NCBI RefSeq assembly: GCF_000350225.1 | Contig: NW_005178481.1 | Span: 4,398-44,358 of the forward strand | Length of the DNA stretch: 39,961 nt | Direction of reading: 5' to 3' | Source: Chondrus crispus | Taxonomy: Eukaryota > Rhodophyta > Florideophyceae > Gigartinales > Gigartinaceae | Shown here: one piece after another, positions 37,874 through 39,961 of the stretch | How the letters are laid out: each line of letters opens with the position of its first letter | Numbering within the stretch: position 1 is the first letter of the stretch | Position numbers and translations under genes: made by a program | Notes under the pieces: model-generated | The model's input: only the letters and a program-made list of their open reading frames with translations | Databases searched by the model: none | Told to the model about the DNA's origin: nothing

Positions 37874-37887
37874 TGTACACGTGTACA
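37874..37887. promoter_or_regulatory. G-box palindrome TGTACACGTGTACA
   Basis: A 14-bp perfect palindrome with a CACGTG core, in the same intergenic region. CACGTG is a common bHLH/bZIP target, and the same core is frequent in the LTR outer regions of this window. Confidence 0.5.
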
Positions 37888-38070
37888 ACGTTTCACACTA
37901 TTTGATTAACACAAGATAATATTGAAGATAATAAAATAAGATAGATGCCCTGTTGCCTTGTAATCTGCGCTGGAGACACACGTACGAAAGACCTTTGTGA
38001 CACATACAGGGTACAACAGCGTCTGCTGCATGTAAGCAAAGAGATAGCCAGGCCGCTTACCGGCTGCCCA

Positions 38071-38076
38071 TATAAA
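38071..38076 (+). promoter_or_regulatory. TATA box of the hydrolase gene
   Basis: TATAAA within CCCATATAAAGCCC, 73 bp before the TATA-to-ATG end point at 38149. A pyrimidine-rich stretch (CCCCTCCCCTCCCC) follows, typical of a short leader. Confidence 0.7.
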
Positions 38077-38148
38077 GCCCGCGCTCCCCCCTCCCCTCCC
38101 CTCCCTTCGCCTCATCCCCCCTCCACCCCGCCAAACCCCACCCTCATC

Positions 38149-39234
38149 ATGGCGACCTTCGAGGAACTAACGCAGCGCTTCACACTTGTCCTTGTCTGCT
38201 ACGTCATCTTCTCTCTGAGCAATATCTTCACCCTACTCCATCTGCCGTTCCGTCTCTACGAACACCTCAGGCACCCTCGCGCAGCCGCCGCGCCTCCCAA
38301 AGTGACGATCACGACGCACCCGGACTCGCCCGCCTCCGCGAAGGACACGGTCTTGCTGATCCACGGCTTCCCTGACAGCGGCGCCATGTGGTCGTCGCAG
38401 GCCGCGCACCTGTGCGCGGCGGGCTACCGCTGCCTGGTCGTCGACCTTCCCGGCGCGCGTGGCGAGCGCGTGGACGTCGCGCTCTCCTGGGACGAGACGG
38501 CGCAGCTGGTGTACGACGCGCTGCGCGCCGTGCACCCCGGCCGCGTCACCGTGCTCGCGCACGACTGGGGCGCCGCGTACGCCCTCCTGCTCGTGCGCAA
38601 GTACCCCGACACCTTCCGCCGCGTCATCCTGCTCGACGTCGGCGTCATCGACAAGCAGGAGGCCAGCGCTATGGCCGCCATGCTCGCGTACCAGACCCTT
38701 CTCGCGTACTTCTTCTGCCTGGGCGGCCCGGTGGCCACGGCAGCCGTCAGGGGTTTTTTGGCCTGTTGGAAGTACAGCGTGAGGCCGTTGGCGGAGGTTA
38801 CCGTGGATATGTGCTACCCGTATGTGGAGTTGGTGAAGACGATTGTTAAGGCGGGGGGGCTGGTTGATACTGAAGGGACGGTTAGCACGGAGACGAAGGA
38901 GTTGATGAAGAAGATCCCGCATTTGTTCTTGTATGGGAAGAAGAAAGGGATGATGTTTTATAGTGACAAGTTTGTGGAGTTTGTGAAACGCACGCCTGGG
39001 GGGGAAGTCGTGAGTCTGCCTTCGGGCCACTGGATCACTGAGGAGATACCCGAGGAATGTAATCAGCTGCTGTCGCGATGGTTGGAGAAGACTGAAAAGG
39101 CGGGAGGTGGGGATTGCGAAAGTGAAGAGCCGGTGTTGGCGAATGGCGGGGGTTCCAAAAGCGAGGAGCCTGTGCTGACGAATAGCGAGGGTTCCAAAGG
39201 CGAAGAGGCAGTGGCGGCGAATGGCGGCGAATGA
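38149..39234 (+). CDS. Alpha/beta hydrolase, epoxide hydrolase-like (361 aa)
   Basis: The ATG at 38149 was chosen because it follows the TATA box by 73 bp; the frame opens upstream of that box. Residues about 9-32 form a hydrophobic segment (LVLVCYVIFSLSNIFTLL), probably a membrane anchor. The core has the HGFP oxyanion motif (His72), DLPG, the nucleophile elbow AHDWGAA with Asp139, and the catalytic His294 in SGHWITEE. An Asp nucleophile in HDWG is typical of epoxide hydrolases and haloalkane dehalogenases; HGFP-DxPG and the anchor favour the microsomal-type epoxide hydrolase-like group. Substrate unknown. The C-terminal 45 residues are three imperfect acidic repeats (SEEPVLANGG, SEEPVLTNSE, GEEAVAANGG). 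The start is very GC-rich while the second half is less so. It converges with the RING gene. Confidence 0.88.
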   Translation: MATFEELTQRFTLVLVCYVIFSLSNIFTLLHLPFRLYEHLRHPRAAAAPPKVTITTHPDSPASAKDTVLLIHGFPDSGAMWSSQAAHLCAAGYRCLVVDLPGARGERVDVALSWDETAQLVYDALRAVHPGRVTVLAHDWGAAYALLLVRKYPDTFRRVILLDVGVIDKQEASAMAAMLAYQTLLAYFFCLGGPVATAAVRGFLACWKYSVRPLAEVTVDMCYPYVELVKTIVKAGGLVDTEGTVSTETKELMKKIPHLFLYGKKKGMMFYSDKFVEFVKRTPGGEVVSLPSGHWITEEIPEECNQLLSRWLEKTEKAGGGDCESEEPVLANGGGSKSEEPVLTNSEGSKGEEAVAANGGE

Positions 39235-39579
39235 GAGATATCGGGGTGATTAGAAGATGGCTTTGATGGGTATGCGTGAGTCATTTTCTTTCTACAGAGG
39301 AGGGAGGTAAAGCGATGCCGAAAGACTGGGCGACAACCGATAAATATGTGTACGTTGCTGTAGCAAATGGTATACAGGGACACGCGCGGGCCTCTGCACG
39401 GTCAAGGATTTTAACAGGCGCTTCGTGTGCGATGATATATGCAGGACGTACAAGCGTGAAATCCTTAGGTGGTGGTGAATAGTGTGTTGATACAAGCTGT
39501 GCGATAAACAGCGATGATGGGCTCTCTCTCGATCGGCCGCGACAAAAACAGCGAACGCCAATACAAGACGACGAGCTGG
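39235..39579. other. Convergent intergenic region
   Basis: It lies between the stops of the hydrolase and RING genes. Open frames on both strands are short and lack motifs. I see nothing else here. Confidence 0.5.
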
Positions 39580-39961
39580 TTACGCGAAGCGGCAGCGACA
39601 AAGAGGGCAGGTGGCCTGCTGCGCAAGCCACGGTGTAATACAATTCTTATGAAACTCGTCCGAGCAGGGCAGGATGCAGACATCATGCCCCACCTCATAC
39701 ACGTCGCGGCACACGGCGCACTTGGGCCCTCTCCGGGACGGGTTCTCCTCCAGATGCTTGTCGCGACACACATAAGTGGGAAGGATATCAATCTGGTCCG
39801 GGGTGAGGCCCTTCTGGGCGGTGCCGATCCTGTCGGCGATCTCGAGCAGGGCCTCGTACGAGGGCGGCTGCTGGCGCGCGTGCAGGGCGGGCGGCGGCGG
39901 GCGCGGGACGGCGCCGTACGACGCGAAGGCCGAGTGGATGGAGCGCAGGGCGTGGTGGTCG
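39580..39961 (-). CDS. RING-H2 finger protein, C-terminal part (open at window end)
   Basis: A minus-strand frame open from the window edge to TAA 39580-39582 (about 126 codons visible). The first part is Pro/Ala/Gln-rich, followed by a helical segment (YEALLEIADRIGTAQKGLT). Then comes a short LT-x-DQI-x-x-LPT lead-in, typical before RING-H2 domains. The finger reads CAVCRDVYEVGHDV, LPCSDEFHKNCI and TCPLCR. The pattern is Cys-x2-Cys ... Cys-x-x-x-x-x-His-x2-Cys ... Cys-x2-Cys with a somewhat unusual DEFHKNC centre. It is probably an E3 ubiquitin ligase that recruits an E2 through the finger. The N-terminus is missing, so targets and localisation cannot be judged. Confidence 0.85.
   Translation of the reverse strand, partial: DHHALRSIHSAFASYGAVPRPPPPALHARQQPPSYEALLEIADRIGTAQKGLTPDQIDILPTYVCRDKHLEENPSRRGPKCAVCRDVYEVGHDVCILPCSDEFHKNCITPWLAQQATCPLCRCRFA

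Larger units (their letters stand above)
37531..38070. other. Intergenic region with repeat and promoter motifs
   Basis: It holds a transposon-end-like sequence near 37752-37791, four 14-bp GACGTC repeats at 37808-37863 and a 14-bp G-box palindrome at 37874-37887. A minus-strand open frame crosses 37540-37768 (LDEGDILVGLYPKQN, CLAKKYIHKYCPL) and looks faintly protein-like, but it continues antisense into the 4CXXC gene and is not assigned. Confidence 0.4.

Noticed and set aside
38233..39030. 265-codon minus-strand frame opposite the hydrolase
   Set aside because: It is a shadow of the very GC-rich first half of the hydrolase gene, which has clear catalytic motifs in the plus strand.
39465..39791. 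108-codon minus-strand frame over the RING gene
   Set aside because: It is a different phase of the same DNA. The RING-H2 motif lies in the 39961-39580 phase.
1..39961. tRNA or rRNA genes
   Set aside because: I saw no cloverleaf-type sequence with A and B boxes and no rRNA-like segment, although I could not run a dedicated search.

Overview
The window looks like a transposon-rich stretch of a nuclear chromosome from an intron-poor unicellular eukaryote. Three host-type genes sit at the right-hand end with TATA boxes and uninterrupted frames, and almost everything to their left is nested mobile DNA. An alga is possible (a red microalga would be my guess), but nothing in the sequence fixes the taxon.

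Layout. 1-331 is the 3' part of an LTR, followed by a decayed coding-like frame (332-1095). 1823-2394 is a PIF/Harbinger-like transposase fragment broken by a 44-bp perfect palindrome and cut off by the next element. 2395 to about 13789 is a minus-strand Ty3/gypsy chromovirus (element 1): 3' LTR, polypurine tract, then two PLUS-strand open frames (3279-5147 and 5144-5581) antisense to gag-pol, a 79-bp tandem hairpin repeat, then integrase, RNase H, RT, protease, gag, primer-binding site and 5' LTR. About 13790-21869 is a second, more decayed minus-strand chromovirus (element 2) with its own 1041-bp 5' LTR and no 3' LTR. 22613-23046 is an unrecognised decayed minus-strand gene. 23253-26218 is a piggyBac-like DNA transposon flanked by CTAG rather than TTAA and split by a solo LTR. 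26784-33026 is a third minus-strand LTR element (element 3) with 406-bp LTRs, an AACA target duplication and another solo LTR inside its integrase. 33027-35246 is mostly anonymous, with a 78-bp tandem duplication. 35527-37530 encodes a 4CXXC-type zinc-finger protein, 38149-39234 an alpha/beta hydrolase of epoxide-hydrolase type, and 39580-39961 the C-terminal part of a RING-H2 protein.

How it works together. Each LTR element has Gag and Pol in different frames. Elements 2 and 3 carry canonical -1 slippery heptamers (A AAA AAC and G GGA AAT) exactly where the frame change is needed; element 1 does not. The most unusual unit is the antisense pair in element 1. It lies between pol and the 3' LTR, converges on gag-pol, is separated from it by a hairpin array, and links its two frames by an ATGA stop-start overlap. 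Its proteins match no family I recognise.

A second theme is mutation at inverted repeats. The palindrome in the Harbinger frame, the 14-bp insertion at the element 2 RT active site, and frameshifts in the integrases of elements 1 and 3 all sit in or beside inverted repeats. All coordinates and alignments were read by eye; outer LTR boundaries may be off by a base or two, and the outer end of the element 1 5' LTR is uncertain by about 45 bp.
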